From the NCBI GenBank assembly GCA_900544115.1, contig UQTW01000013.1:4778-68777 (forward strand): a stretch of 64,000 bases of DNA. Direction: 5' to 3'. Numbering within the stretch: position 1 is the stretch's first letter; each line of letters begins with the position of its first letter. Under the pieces are notes generated by a model. That model saw only the letters and a list, made by a program, of their open reading frames with translations, ran no database searches and was not told the origin of the DNA. Both the position numbers and the translations under genes were made by a program. Positions 35,784 through 45,024 of the stretch are shown in pieces. Source of the DNA: an uncultured Collinsella sp. (GTDB lineage: Bacteria; Actinomycetota; Coriobacteriia; Coriobacteriales; Coriobacteriaceae).

Positions 35784-36638
35784 ATGGCTGAACTGCTGAA
35801 GGGTGCTCCCGTTGCTCGCGCGCTGACTGAGGAACTTGCTGCTCGCTGCGCAGCCCTGCGCGAGCGAGGCGTTGTTCCGACGTTGGCTATCGTGCGTGTG
35901 GGTGAACGCGAGGACGACCTATCCTACGAGCGCGGTGCGCTCAAGCGCTGCGAGAAGGTTGGCATTGAAGCTCGCCGCGTTTTGCTTTCTGCCGATGTTT
36001 CGCAGGACGAGCTGTTGACGGCCATCGAGGACATCAATACCGATTCGTCTGTTCATGGCTGCCTGATGTTCCGCCCGCTGCCCGCCGGCCTTGACGAGGA
36101 CGCGGTTGCCGCAGCGCTCGATCCTGCTAAGGACGTTGACTCTATGACGCCGGCTTCGCTGCTCACCACGCTTTCGGGGCGCGGCGAGGGTTTTGCCCCC
36201 TGCACAGCCGAAGCCGTGCTTGCTTTGCTGGATCATTACGGCGTTGAGCTGGATGGAGCTAAGGTTGCTGTGGTCGGGCGCTCGCTGGTGATCGGGCGTC
36301 CTGTTGCCGCCATGCTTACGGCGCGCAATGCGACCGTGACGACGTGCCATACGCATACGCGCGACCTTGCTGCCGAGTGCCGTGCTGCCGACATTGTGGT
36401 TGCGGCCGTTGGACGCGCGCGTACGATTGGCGTGGATGCGGTTCGCGAGGGCCAGACGATCATCGATGTTGGCATTAATTGGGACGAGGCCGCTGGCAAG
36501 CTGGTGGGTGACGTCGATTCTGATGCTGCGGAGCCGGTCGTTAACGCCATCACGCCCGTGCCGGGCGGCGTGGGCGCTGTGACGACGGCGATTCTCGCCA
36601 AACACGTGATCGAAGCGGCCGAGCGTGCATCGAAATAG
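35784..36638 (+). CDS. folD: FolD-family methylene-THF dehydrogenase with altered cyclohydrolase site
   Basis: A 284-residue protein with both FolD domains. The NADP-binding part is normal (GRSLVIGRPVAAML; IIDVGIN; TPVPGGVGAVTT). In the catalytic cleft the conserved Tyr is kept (Tyr48 in LSYERGALKRC), but the lysine expected four residues later is Ala52. The usual VQLPLP reads MFRPLP, with Phe96 replacing the glutamine, and KDVDG reads KDVDS. In E. coli and human FolD the Lys and Gln are needed for cyclohydrolase chemistry. This protein is therefore probably a monofunctional dehydrogenase that depends on the FchA encoded just upstream. The ATG at 35784 follows AGAGAGGA. Confidence 0.92.
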   Translation: MAELLKGAPVARALTEELAARCAALRERGVVPTLAIVRVGEREDDLSYERGALKRCEKVGIEARRVLLSADVSQDELLTAIEDINTDSSVHGCLMFRPLPAGLDEDAVAAALDPAKDVDSMTPASLLTTLSGRGEGFAPCTAEAVLALLDHYGVELDGAKVAVVGRSLVIGRPVAAMLTARNATVTTCHTHTRDLAAECRAADIVVAAVGRARTIGVDAVREGQTIIDVGINWDEAAGKLVGDVDSDAAEPVVNAITPVPGGVGAVTTAILAKHVIEAAERASK

Positions 36639-36670
36639 GCGTTTTGGGCTGTTTGAGGGGTTAGTTCTAT

Positions 36671-36911
36671 ACCCCGTGGACAAAAAATGCCAAATATGAG
36701 TACTGTTGCCAAGATAGTCACATATATTTTAGGTCAAATAGGCTCTCTAACGATATTTATTATCGATAGAGAGCCTATTTTATTGGACCTATGAGGAATT
36801 ACATCATCTAATTTTTGAACAAATGTAGGCTTTCGACACCCATGCGTAGCAAAATTGCTGTTACTAAATTGGTGACAGTACTCATATTTGGCATATTTTG
36901 ACCACAGGGGT
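36671..36911. mobile_element. MITE-like AT-rich element with long terminal inverted repeats
   Basis: A 241-bp AT-rich block in a GC-rich genome. The left end (ACCCCGTGGACAAAAAATGC onward) and the right end, read in reverse complement (ACCCCTGTGGTCAAAATATG onward), align over about 43 bases with few differences. Both continue into CCAAATATGAGTACTGT. Inside is a 14-bp perfect hairpin (36736-36749 with 36767-36780) around AAATAGGCTCTCTA. No transposase is encoded. It fills the gap between folD and the dipeptidase gene. Confidence 0.75.
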
Positions 36912-36992
36912 TGCCAGCGCCGTGGTTTCGCCCTTTCTGCGCCGAAGCGATACACTGTTATCGTTTGATTTCTTCGCTCAAGGAGGATGCGC

Positions 36993-38516
36993 ATGCCGTG
37001 CACAACGATTTTGGTTGGTAAGAACGCGAGCTACGACGGTTCGACGTTGGTTGCCCGCAACGAGGACTCGTCCAACGGGGTGTTTGAGCCCAAGCGCATG
37101 CGCGTGGTGCATCCCGACGAGCAGCCACGTGTCTACACGAGTGTCCTGAGCCGCCTGACCGTTAAACTGCCCGATAACCCCATGCGCTACACGAGCGTCC
37201 CCGATGTTGTTCCGGGCCACGGCATCTGGGCCGAGGCCGGCTTCAACGAGCTCAATGTGGGCATGTCTGCAACCGAGACGCTCACCACCAACGAGCGCGT
37301 TCGCGGCGCCGACCCGCTCGTCGACTACGTGCCCGCCAAGGGCAACGAGGACGAGGACGGCTATGTTCCGGCGCAGCCCGGCGGTCTGGGCGAGGAGGAC
37401 ATGGTGACCCTGGTGCTGCCATATGCCAAATCCGCCCGCGACGGCGTACGCATTCTGGGTGACCTGCTCGAGCGCTATGGCACCTACGAGAACAACGGCA
37501 TCGCCTTTAGCGACGTGGACGAGATCTGGTGGCTCGAGACCATCGGCGGCCACCACTGGATCGCCAAGCGCGTGCCCGACGACGCCTATGTGACCATGCC
37601 CAACCAGCTGGGTATCGATAGCTTTGACCTGGATGACGCCGAGGGCGCCCAGGCCGATCACATGTGCTCCGCCGACCTGCGCGCTTGGATGGCCGAGTGG
37701 CATCTGGACTTGACGCTGGGCGTTGAGGGCGACGGTCCGGCGACGGTCTTCAACCCGCGCGAGGCCTTTGGCTCGCACAGCGACAGCGACCATGTCTACA
37801 ACACGCCGCGCGCGTGGTACATGCAGCGCTGCCTTAACCCCAGCGATGTGTGGGACGGTCCCGAGGCCGACTACACGCCCGAGAGCGATGACATCCCCTG
37901 GAGCCGCGTGCCCGAGCGCAAGGTGACCATCGAGGACATTAAGTACGTGCTTTCGAGCCACTACCAGGGCACGGAGTACGACTGCTACGGCAGCAAGGGC
38001 ACGCCCGCCACACGCGGCGCCTATCGTCCCATCGGCATCAACCGCAACAGCCAACTCGCCGTACTGCAGCTGCGTCCCTATGCGCAGCCGGCCTACTGCG
38101 CCGTGCAGTGGATGGCCTTTGGCTCCAACTCGTTTAACGCGCTCGTGCCGCTGTACGCCAATGTCGAGACCATGCCCGAGTACTATGCCGACACGCAGGC
38201 TCGCGTGACGTCCGAGAACTTCTACTGGGCCAACCGCCTGATCGGCGCCTTGGCCGATGTTCGCTTCCACGAGTGCGGTCGCGCGGTCGAGGACTACCAG
38301 GAGAAAGTCGGCGGCATGGGCCACAAGCAGATTCACGATGTTGACGCTGTCGTAGCCGTTCTGCCCGAGGCCGAGGTGCCTGCCGAGCTTGCACGCGCCA
38401 ACGAGGCCTTTGCCGAGCTTGTTCGCGTGGAGACCGATGCTCTACTGGGCAAGGTGCTCTACACCACGAGTTGCGCCATGAAGAATTCCTTCGCGATGAA
38501 CGACAACGTGAGATAG
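36993..38516 (+). CDS. pepD: C69 family dipeptidase
   Basis: A 507-residue N-terminal-nucleophile peptidase. The start MPCTTILVGKNASYDGSTLV places the catalytic cysteine at position 3, exposed after removal of Met-Pro or a short leader, and ARNEDS follows as in peptidase U34/C69 enzymes. GIAFSDVDEIWWLETIGGHH and the mid-protein AVQWMAFGSN blocks are also typical. The ATG at 36993 has AAGGAGG seven bases upstream; the ATG at 36987 overlaps that site. It is probably cytosolic, as no signal peptide is visible, and splits dipeptides from peptide fermentation. Confidence 0.92.
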   Translation: MPCTTILVGKNASYDGSTLVARNEDSSNGVFEPKRMRVVHPDEQPRVYTSVLSRLTVKLPDNPMRYTSVPDVVPGHGIWAEAGFNELNVGMSATETLTTNERVRGADPLVDYVPAKGNEDEDGYVPAQPGGLGEEDMVTLVLPYAKSARDGVRILGDLLERYGTYENNGIAFSDVDEIWWLETIGGHHWIAKRVPDDAYVTMPNQLGIDSFDLDDAEGAQADHMCSADLRAWMAEWHLDLTLGVEGDGPATVFNPREAFGSHSDSDHVYNTPRAWYMQRCLNPSDVWDGPEADYTPESDDIPWSRVPERKVTIEDIKYVLSSHYQGTEYDCYGSKGTPATRGAYRPIGINRNSQLAVLQLRPYAQPAYCAVQWMAFGSNSFNALVPLYANVETMPEYYADTQARVTSENFYWANRLIGALADVRFHECGRAVEDYQEKVGGMGHKQIHDVDAVVAVLPEAEVPAELARANEAFAELVRVETDALLGKVLYTTSCAMKNSFAMNDNVR

Positions 38517-38615
38517 GGATTTCCCGTCGATCGAATAGCGCTTAAACGCTTTGTCGCTTTCACTCAATCTTGGGTACAAGAACGCCAATGCAGTTGTTTG
38601 TGATTGGAGACAACC

Positions 38616-39032
38616 ATGGTTATGAAACTCGATCAGCTTGTTAACGGTGCCATTAACGTGGGCTTCGGCGCCGCCGCCGTTGCCGTCGAGGGCGGCAAGA
38701 AGGTTCTCGACGACCTTAATACCAAGGGCGAGCAGGTACGCAAGGACGCCGGCGCCCCCGATATCGCCCGCAGTGTGTCCGACATGTTCGAGCAGGCCGG
38801 TGGCACCATCTCCGACCTGACCGAGCGTCTGGGTATGCAGGGCGAGACCGCGGCCCAGCGCGTGCTTGACGAGCTCATCCTTGCCCGCGTCCGCGTTATG
38901 TCCGCCCCCGAGCGCACGGCCTTCCTGGCCCATGTGCGCGACATCGTCGATTCGGTCGAGGACAACGTGACCTCGGTGCCCGTCGAGTCCGTTGAGCCCG
39001 ACGATGCGAAGGATACCGAAGAGGCCGAGTAG
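38616..39032 (+). CDS. Phasin-like coiled-coil protein paired with AarF
   Basis: A 138-residue, mostly helical acidic protein. An N-terminal Gly/Ala-rich amphipathic region (VNGAINVGFGAAAVAVEGGK) is followed by long heptad helices and an acidic tail. It resembles small phasin/PhaM-type proteins found next to ABC1 kinases in Firmicutes and Actinobacteria. The downstream AarF gene begins 8 bases after its stop, so the two are an operon. The start ATG at 38616 has GGAGA five bases upstream. Its biochemical role is unknown; no polyhydroxyalkanoate genes are nearby. Confidence 0.65.
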   Translation: MVMKLDQLVNGAINVGFGAAAVAVEGGKKVLDDLNTKGEQVRKDAGAPDIARSVSDMFEQAGGTISDLTERLGMQGETAAQRVLDELILARVRVMSAPERTAFLAHVRDIVDSVEDNVTSVPVESVEPDDAKDTEEAE

Positions 39033-39040
39033 CAGCGCAG

Positions 39041-40804
39041 ATGGCAGATTCCACCACCGATTACAACAATCTAGATCCCTTGGGTGACGAGGCGGCGGTT
39101 GTCGATGAGGTCGACGCCGCCGTCTCGGGCGCTCGCAAGAAGCCGCGCGCTGTCGATATGGTGCCAGAGGAGCCCGACGCGATGGCGCCGGACGAGGAAT
39201 ACCAGCTCACGCCGGCGGGTCGCCGCGAGCGCATCGGGCAGATTGTTCGCCTGGTCAAAAAGTACCGCGTGTGGGACAACCTCACGCCGGTTCGTTTGCG
39301 CCGCCTGCTCGAGGAACTCGGCCCCATGTTCGTTAAGATGGGGCAGATTCTGGCCAACCGGTCCGAGATTCTGCCGCAACGCTTTTGCGACGAGCTGCGT
39401 CGTCTGCGCTCCGACGTGGAGCCGGTGCCGTACGAGGTCGTACTCAGTTGTCTGGAAGAAGAATACGGCCTGCGCCTGGGGGAGATGTTCGATGCGATCG
39501 ACCCCAATCCGCTCGGTAGCGCATCGCTCGCGCAGGTGCACCGCGCTCGTTTGGTGACGGGCGAGGACGTGGCCGTCAAGGTGCAGCGCCCCGGTGCGCA
39601 GCAGGTTATGGCACAGGACATCGATATCATCCGCTCGGTGGTGCGTATCGTTTCCAAGTTCGTCAACACCGATCAATTCGTTGACCTGCACGGCGTAGTC
39701 GAGGAGCTGTGGACCTCGTTTCGCGAGGAGACCAACTTTTTGGCCGAGGCCAAAAACCTCAACGACTTCTACGAGTTCCATAGGAGCGTTCATGGCGTGA
39801 CGTGTCCTAAATCCTATCTGGACCTGTGCACCGAGCACGTGGTGGTCATGGACTACGTCGACGGCATTTCGATCGCCGATCCTGAACGCTTGGTGGCCGA
39901 GGGCTATGACTTGGAAAAGATCGGTGCCGCAATCGTCGAGGATTACTCGACGCAGGTGCTCGATGACGGCTTTTTCCATGCCGACCCGCATGCGGGAAAC
40001 ATTATTCTCAAGGACGGCATCGTTTACTTTATCGACTTGGGCATGGTCGGACGCATGTCGAGCCACGATCGCGGTATCGTAAAGGACATGATTTTCGCCG
40101 TGGCCGAGGGCGACGTGCCAAAGCTCAAGGATTCGCTCATGCGCTTCGCCGTGACGCGTGGCGACTCGGCTGAGCTCGATCATTCGGCCTTTTTGTCCGA
40201 TCTTGACTTCATCGTGGCTGACTTTGCAGGCCTTGACCTGAAGGATCTTGATATCGGCGAGTTTTTGACCTCGCTGTTAAACCTCGCGCGTAAGAATGAT
40301 GTTGAGCTGCCGAGCGTGGTAACGATGTTTGCCCGCGGCATGGTGACGCTCGAGGGTTTGCTGACCGAGTACATGCCCAACGTCAACATGATCCAGATCA
40401 TCCAAACCCATATTAAAAACGAGAAAAGCACCTATGCGCGTTTGCGTGATATGGGACGCGATCTTGCCGCGAGCAGCTATCGCGCGGCAAAAGGCTCGCT
40501 CGAGGCGGCCGAGTATCTTGGCCTGGCTTCGCGCATGCTCACGCGCGGTCAGCTTAAGGTGAACACGCAGATTATGAGCAGCGATAAGGCGCTGCGACAG
40601 CTGGGCGGAATTATCGACCGCATGTCGATGGCAATTGTGATCGCCGGCCTGTTTATCGGTTCGTCGGTGGTGTACTACGCACGCATCGAGCCGGTTGTGT
40701 TTGGTATCCCGGTCATTGGCTTTATGGGCTACGTGAGCGCGCTGGTGCTGGCGCTTATGCTGGGTCGCAATATCTGGCTCAACAGCCACGGCGGCAAGCA
40801 CTAG
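39041..40804 (+). CDS. AarF/UbiB/ABC1 family atypical kinase
   Basis: A 587-residue protein of the UbiB-like kinase family. The family A-rich loop and lysine (LGSASLAQVHRARL, then VAVKVQRPG), EETNFLAEAKNL, VVMDYVDG, the catalytic loop FHADPHAGNI and the metal motif FIDLGMVG are all present. Two C-terminal membrane helices (about 525-585) follow. An N-terminal acidic extension precedes the KxGQ segment (MFVKMGQILANR). These proteins act in isoprenoid lipid or quinone homeostasis through an unusual ATPase activity. It is downstream of, and probably coupled to, the phasin-like gene. A terminator follows at 40856. Confidence 0.92.
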   Translation: MADSTTDYNNLDPLGDEAAVVDEVDAAVSGARKKPRAVDMVPEEPDAMAPDEEYQLTPAGRRERIGQIVRLVKKYRVWDNLTPVRLRRLLEELGPMFVKMGQILANRSEILPQRFCDELRRLRSDVEPVPYEVVLSCLEEEYGLRLGEMFDAIDPNPLGSASLAQVHRARLVTGEDVAVKVQRPGAQQVMAQDIDIIRSVVRIVSKFVNTDQFVDLHGVVEELWTSFREETNFLAEAKNLNDFYEFHRSVHGVTCPKSYLDLCTEHVVVMDYVDGISIADPERLVAEGYDLEKIGAAIVEDYSTQVLDDGFFHADPHAGNIILKDGIVYFIDLGMVGRMSSHDRGIVKDMIFAVAEGDVPKLKDSLMRFAVTRGDSAELDHSAFLSDLDFIVADFAGLDLKDLDIGEFLTSLLNLARKNDVELPSVVTMFARGMVTLEGLLTEYMPNVNMIQIIQTHIKNEKSTYARLRDMGRDLAASSYRAAKGSLEAAEYLGLASRMLTRGQLKVNTQIMSSDKALRQLGGIIDRMSMAIVIAGLFIGSSVVYYARIEPVVFGIPVIGFMGYVSALVLALMLGRNIWLNSHGGKH

Positions 40805-40855
40805 AGGCTGCGGCCGTCACCGCATTCTCCTATCGCAAACAATAGCTTTTACCTT

Positions 40856-40883
40856 GGGCTTCGCCTGCGTGCGAGGCCCTTTT
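40856..40883 (+). terminator. Terminator after the AarF gene
   Basis: GGGCTTCGC (40856-40864) pairs with GCGAGGCCC (40871-40879), with one T-G pair, followed by TTTT. Confidence 0.75.
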
Positions 40884-40924
40884 GCGTGATACCATACTGA
40901 CGGTAATAATCGATGGCCTAGATG

Positions 40925-41095
40925 GTGGTGCGGAGACGCACGAATGCGCGGTTTTCCTGCGCGTTTGGGAGAATCGGGGTGCAAGTCCCCGGCTGTACCA
41001 GTAACCGTAATTCCTCTTGGCTCGGGATGTTCGCGTCGCAGATCGGACGGCGCGCCTGAGCCGTTAAGGTTAAGTCGGATCGCCTCCCATCTTGC
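40925..41095 (+). ncRNA. Cobalamin riboswitch
   Basis: The leader contains the conserved core GGGAGAATCGGGGTGCAAGT, then CCCCGGCTGTACCAGTAACC, matching the adenosylcobalamin aptamer pattern (GGGAA, GGTGCAAGTCC, CTGTxCCxGTAACCGT). It closes with the B12-box-like TAAGTCGGATCGCCTCCC near 41070-41088. It ends about 60 bases before the DUF4430 gene start on the same strand. B12 should therefore repress these two genes, through translation or termination. Exact aptamer borders are approximate. Confidence 0.88.
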
Positions 41096-41154
41096 ATGCG
41101 GCTGCGGCGTATACTGCCGGTGTGCATAGGGCTCTGGAGGGAAGAGAGATCCCG

Positions 41155-44100
41155 ATGGGGGAACTCGAGCGCAACATGCGCGATGACGTGGGGCAGCCTC
41201 AAGGCAACGCTCCAAGTACAGACAATGGGGGACAAATGGATATGTTTGAGGACGAGCGCGAGCGCGCCTCGTTGCATCGCCGTGGCGCGATTGCACGCGG
41301 TGTAGCCAAGCGCGGCCTGGTGGCATTCCTGGCCTTCGCGATGGCCTTTGGCACCACGCCGGCTCAGCTGTGGGCCGAGGGCGCCGAGGGTATTGCCGAG
41401 GCTGTGGCTCAGGCTGCAACGGGCGAGGACGCAGCGCTTGCGGACGGTGCTGCCGAGCAGAGCGGCGCCGAGGTTTCGGATTCCGGGAGCGCGCCTGCAG
41501 CTAGTGCCGCCACAACAGAGGCAGCAGCTGGCGACGAAGGCTCGGCGACGGGGGAGAACCCTACCGCGAGCGAGCAGTCTTCGACGGCGCCCACTGGCCA
41601 AGCAGGATCTGCCGCCGCGGCTGCCGTCCAGACAGAGAACCCGACAGAAACCGGCGATGTCGCCAAGAAGCAAGTCGAGGTCTCGTTCTCGATTATCGGC
41701 ACCGATGCCGACGGCAAGGCTCAGACCTGGGTGGCACCTACGCAGCTTAAGCTCGACGAGGGCTCGACGGCTGCGGACGCCTTCGTTAAGCTGCAACAGA
41801 AGACGGGCTTCAAGGCGAAATACGATCCGAACACGGCATACGGTTTCTACCTCGAAAGCATCACGTCCCCGAGTGATGGCCGCACGCTTGTCTTCGATCC
41901 GACGACTTATGCCTTCTGGCAGCTGTTCGTCGACGGCGCGTCTTCCTCGGTTGGTGCGAGCAGCGTCAAACTCACCCAGGGGCAGAAGATTGAGTTTGCC
42001 TATACGGCTGGTAGCTCGTCCCCTGTCGTTAAGGACCAGGTTGCCGCAAATGTGACCGTCATTGGTCGCGATGCCCAGGGCAAGACTCAGACTTGGGTCG
42101 ATAACGCGCAGTATGTGGTGACGTCCGGCTCGAGCGCACTTGATCTTACGAAGGTCGCGCTCGAGGCGAATGGCATCGACGCCGTCGCTGCGGGCTCCTT
42201 CATTCTGAGCCTTAAGTACAACGGTGTTGAGCTGGGTACGCCCCAAGATTATTCGACCTATTGGCAGCTGTTCATCAACGGCAAATCGAGCGACTACACG
42301 GCGGACAATGTCACCATCCATGCCGGCGATACCGTCACGTGGTTCTACAGTGGCTGGGGCGACCAGCTGCCGTCCGATTCCGTCCACGCTTCCGTTCAGG
42401 TCCTCGGTAAGGACAAGGACGGCAAGCAGCAGGTGTGGGCCTCGACGGGCCAGACGAGTCTCAAGGCGGGCTCTACTGCCAAGGATCTCCTTGAGCAGAC
42501 TGGTCTTGATCTCGTTACTAGTGAAGAGTCTTGGGGCTGGTGCCTCGGCGGCATTAAATCGCCGCTCGACGGTAAGATCTATAAGTATGATCCTGCGACC
42601 CGCAGTTATTGGCAATTCTATGTAAATGGCAAGTCCGCCACGGTCGGTGCCGGCAACTACGAGCTCCAAGAGGGCGACGCCGTCACCTTTGTGTATGGTG
42701 CTGACGCCGATGCCCTCCCCGGTCAGGTTCTTGGGTCTGTCGATGTTATCGGCCCCGATGTCAACGGCAACAATACTTGCTGGGGCTCGGCAAGCAGTGT
42801 TTCTTTGCCCGAAGGCTCTACTGCCCAGAACCTTATTGAGACGGTCCTGAAGGCCAAGGGCGTTACGTACAACGGCTCCCAGAGTGGTGAGTACTGGTTC
42901 CTCAATTCCATCAACTCGCCGTTCGATCACAAGCCGTATGCCTGGGATGCTGCGACCAATAAATCTTGGCACCTGTATATCAATGGAGAGCCCTCCTTAC
43001 TCTGCGCCAACCAGATTACGCTCAAGAGCGGCGATAAGGTTACGCTTGCCTATACCACCGACGATTCGCCCATGCCCGATCCCGACAAGATTGTCGTGGA
43101 CCCGAGTGCGACGACTCCTGATTGGGATGCCGAGTGGGCCGGCTACGGCAACAGCGGCAACGGTACGTCCGTTACGGACGCCAAGACGCCTGCGCAGGCC
43201 GCCGGTCTTAAGTGGGCCTTCGATTGGAAGGCCGAGTCTGGTCAGCAGTATGCCAACTGCAGCGAGCCTGTCATTGCTAACGGTTTTGTGTACATCGCGA
43301 CCGAGAACGAGCTCATTAAGATCGATTCGTCCACGGGCAAAAAGGTTGCCTCTGCGCCGCTTGCCTCCAAGGTGAGCTATACCTCTCGTCCGATCTATAC
43401 CAATGGCCTTATCATCGTTCCGCTCAACGGCGGTGCGGTCCAGGCGATTACTGCAGACAAGCTGATCTGCAAGTGGCTGACGCCTGGTTTGACGGACTTG
43501 ACGCAGAGCTCCTGCACCGTCGTTTCGGACGGCGAGTACGTCTATGTAGGCTCGGTCGATATTTCGTATGACGAGAATTACAACGCGACCTACGGCAACG
43601 GCTCCCTGAAGCGTATCAAGATTGCCACGGGCGAAGTCTCTTGGCAGAACATTGACCCTTCCGAGGGCTATTATTGGACTGGCGCTGCGCTGACGGATAA
43701 GTACACCATTGTTCCTACGAGCGCGGGCACGCTTAAGTGCATTGATAAGACGACGGGCGATGTCGTTTCGACCATGAAGCTCGGCGCTGTCGCAAATGCC
43801 GATTGCATTGCCGATCCGTCCAATGGTTCGACCTTCTATCAGATGACGCACGACGGAAAGCTCCATGTGATTTTGCTTTCGGCAAAGGGCGTGCTGAGTG
43901 AACAGAAGACGGTTGATCTGGGCCTTACGAATAATCTGAGCGCCCCTGCGGTGTCTGGTGACAATCTGATTGTCGGCGGACAGACGGCTACGGGCTCTGC
44001 TCTGGTTCTCTATAACCTGAAGACGGACAAGACCACGATGGTCGCTGCTGCCGACGGCAAGGCGCTGCCGGCTGGCCTCAACGGTATTGCTGCTACTCCG

Positions 44101-45015
44101 CTGGTGAGTGTTCAGGGCGGCAAGACCTATGTGTACTTCACCGTGAACAGCGCGGATAGCAAGGATTACGTCAACTACTCTGCTGGTGGTGGCGTGTATC
44201 GCTATACTCTCGGCGATGCAGAGGCGACGCAGATCTATGATGCGGCCGGCCATTACCAGTACTGTGACTCTCCGGTCATTGCCGATGCTTCTGGCAACCT
44301 GTACTACATCAATGATTCGGGTACTCTGTTCAAGCTGGGGGCTGTTGAGTCTTGGACGGTTGCCTTTAATTCCAACGGCGGGTCTGCTTGCGACACTAAG
44401 TTTGTTGCTACGGCCGACGGCAAGCTGGTCAAGCCGGCCGATCCGACGCGCGATGGCTACACTTTCGGTGGTTGGTATACCGATGAGGCTTGCACGCAGG
44501 CGTATGACTTCAGTACGCCAGTGACGGCCGATCTGACACTGTATGCCAAGTGGACCAAGAATGCCGTTAACCCTGGCGGCAATGGCGGTTCTGGCACTAA
44601 TGGTGGCAACGGTGGCGCTGGCAACGGTTCCGGCGCTGGCGCTGGCACTGGCACGGGTTCCGGCTCCGGCTCTAAGGGCCAGCAGGCCGGCGGCGCTATC
44701 GCCCCGGGTCATAAGCCGACGACCAAGACGACGGTGTCGACCAAGACCGAGACCAAGGACAACAAGTCCGACAAGAAGGACACCGATAAGTCCGATAAGA
44801 AGGACGAGAAGAAGTCTGACAAGAAGGACAGCAAGTCCGACAAGAAGTCCGATTCCAAGTCCGATACGGGTGCTGCTTCCACGACCACTGCTAAGAAGTC
44901 CTCTAGTGCCTCCGAGCAGGAGGCTGGCACCAACCCGCTCGCCATTGTTGGCGTTGCCGCCGGCGTCATCGGTCTCGCCATCGTCGGCGTGTTCGTGTTC
45001 ACCAAACGTCGGTAG
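41155..45015 (+). CDS. Large surface protein with four DUF4430 (transcobalamin-C-like) domains and a PQQ-type propeller
   Basis: A 1286-residue exported protein. A long charged N-terminus precedes a signal or anchor helix (about 54-70), then an Ala/Glu-rich linker. Four DUF4430 repeats begin near 174, 296, 410 and 525; each shows the pattern (V)xGxDxxGxxQxW ... WQLFVNG(K)S ... GDxVxFxY. A PQQ-like beta-propeller (about 670-1060; GFVYIATENELIKIDSSTGK) and an InlB-type repeat (WTVAFNSNGG, about 1067-1135) follow. Then come Gly-rich and Lys/Asp/Ser-rich spacers and a C-terminal membrane helix ending FTKRR. It lies under a cobalamin riboswitch, which suggests B12 capture at the envelope. Start ATG 41155 has GGAGGG rather far upstream; ATG 41236 is an alternative. 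Confidence 0.85.
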   Translation: MGELERNMRDDVGQPQGNAPSTDNGGQMDMFEDERERASLHRRGAIARGVAKRGLVAFLAFAMAFGTTPAQLWAEGAEGIAEAVAQAATGEDAALADGAAEQSGAEVSDSGSAPAASAATTEAAAGDEGSATGENPTASEQSSTAPTGQAGSAAAAAVQTENPTETGDVAKKQVEVSFSIIGTDADGKAQTWVAPTQLKLDEGSTAADAFVKLQQKTGFKAKYDPNTAYGFYLESITSPSDGRTLVFDPTTYAFWQLFVDGASSSVGASSVKLTQGQKIEFAYTAGSSSPVVKDQVAANVTVIGRDAQGKTQTWVDNAQYVVTSGSSALDLTKVALEANGIDAVAAGSFILSLKYNGVELGTPQDYSTYWQLFINGKSSDYTADNVTIHAGDTVTWFYSGWGDQLPSDSVHASVQVLGKDKDGKQQVWASTGQTSLKAGSTAKDLLEQTGLDLVTSEESWGWCLGGIKSPLDGKIYKYDPATRSYWQFYVNGKSATVGAGNYELQEGDAVTFVYGADADALPGQVLGSVDVIGPDVNGNNTCWGSASSVSLPEGSTAQNLIETVLKAKGVTYNGSQSGEYWFLNSINSPFDHKPYAWDAATNKSWHLYINGEPSLLCANQITLKSGDKVTLAYTTDDSPMPDPDKIVVDPSATTPDWDAEWAGYGNSGNGTSVTDAKTPAQAAGLKWAFDWKAESGQQYANCSEPVIANGFVYIATENELIKIDSSTGKKVASAPLASKVSYTSRPIYTNGLIIVPLNGGAVQAITADKLICKWLTPGLTDLTQSSCTVVSDGEYVYVGSVDISYDENYNATYGNGSLKRIKIATGEVSWQNIDPSEGYYWTGAALTDKYTIVPTSAGTLKCIDKTTGDVVSTMKLGAVANADCIADPSNGSTFYQMTHDGKLHVILLSAKGVLSEQKTVDLGLTNNLSAPAVSGDNLIVGGQTATGSALVLYNLKTDKTTMVAAADGKALPAGLNGIAATPLVSVQGGKTYVYFTVNSADSKDYVNYSAGGGVYRYTLGDAEATQIYDAAGHYQYCDSPVIADASGNLYYINDSGTLFKLGAVESWTVAFNSNGGSACDTKFVATADGKLVKPADPTRDGYTFGGWYTDEACTQAYDFSTPVTADLTLYAKWTKNAVNPGGNGGSGTNGGNGGAGNGSGAGAGTGTGSGSGSKGQQAGGAIAPGHKPTTKTTVSTKTETKDNKSDKKDTDKSDKKDEKKSDKKDSKSDKKSDSKSDTGAASTTTAKKSSSASEQEAGTNPLAIVGVAAGVIGLAIVGVFVFTKRR

Positions 45016-45024
45016 GTGAGGGCT

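Noticed and set aside
44580..44930. Tandem DNA repeats in the large DUF4430 gene as a mobile or CRISPR-like array
   Set aside because: They encode the Gly-rich and Lys/Asp/Ser-rich spacer of the surface protein in frame, and the units are irregular.
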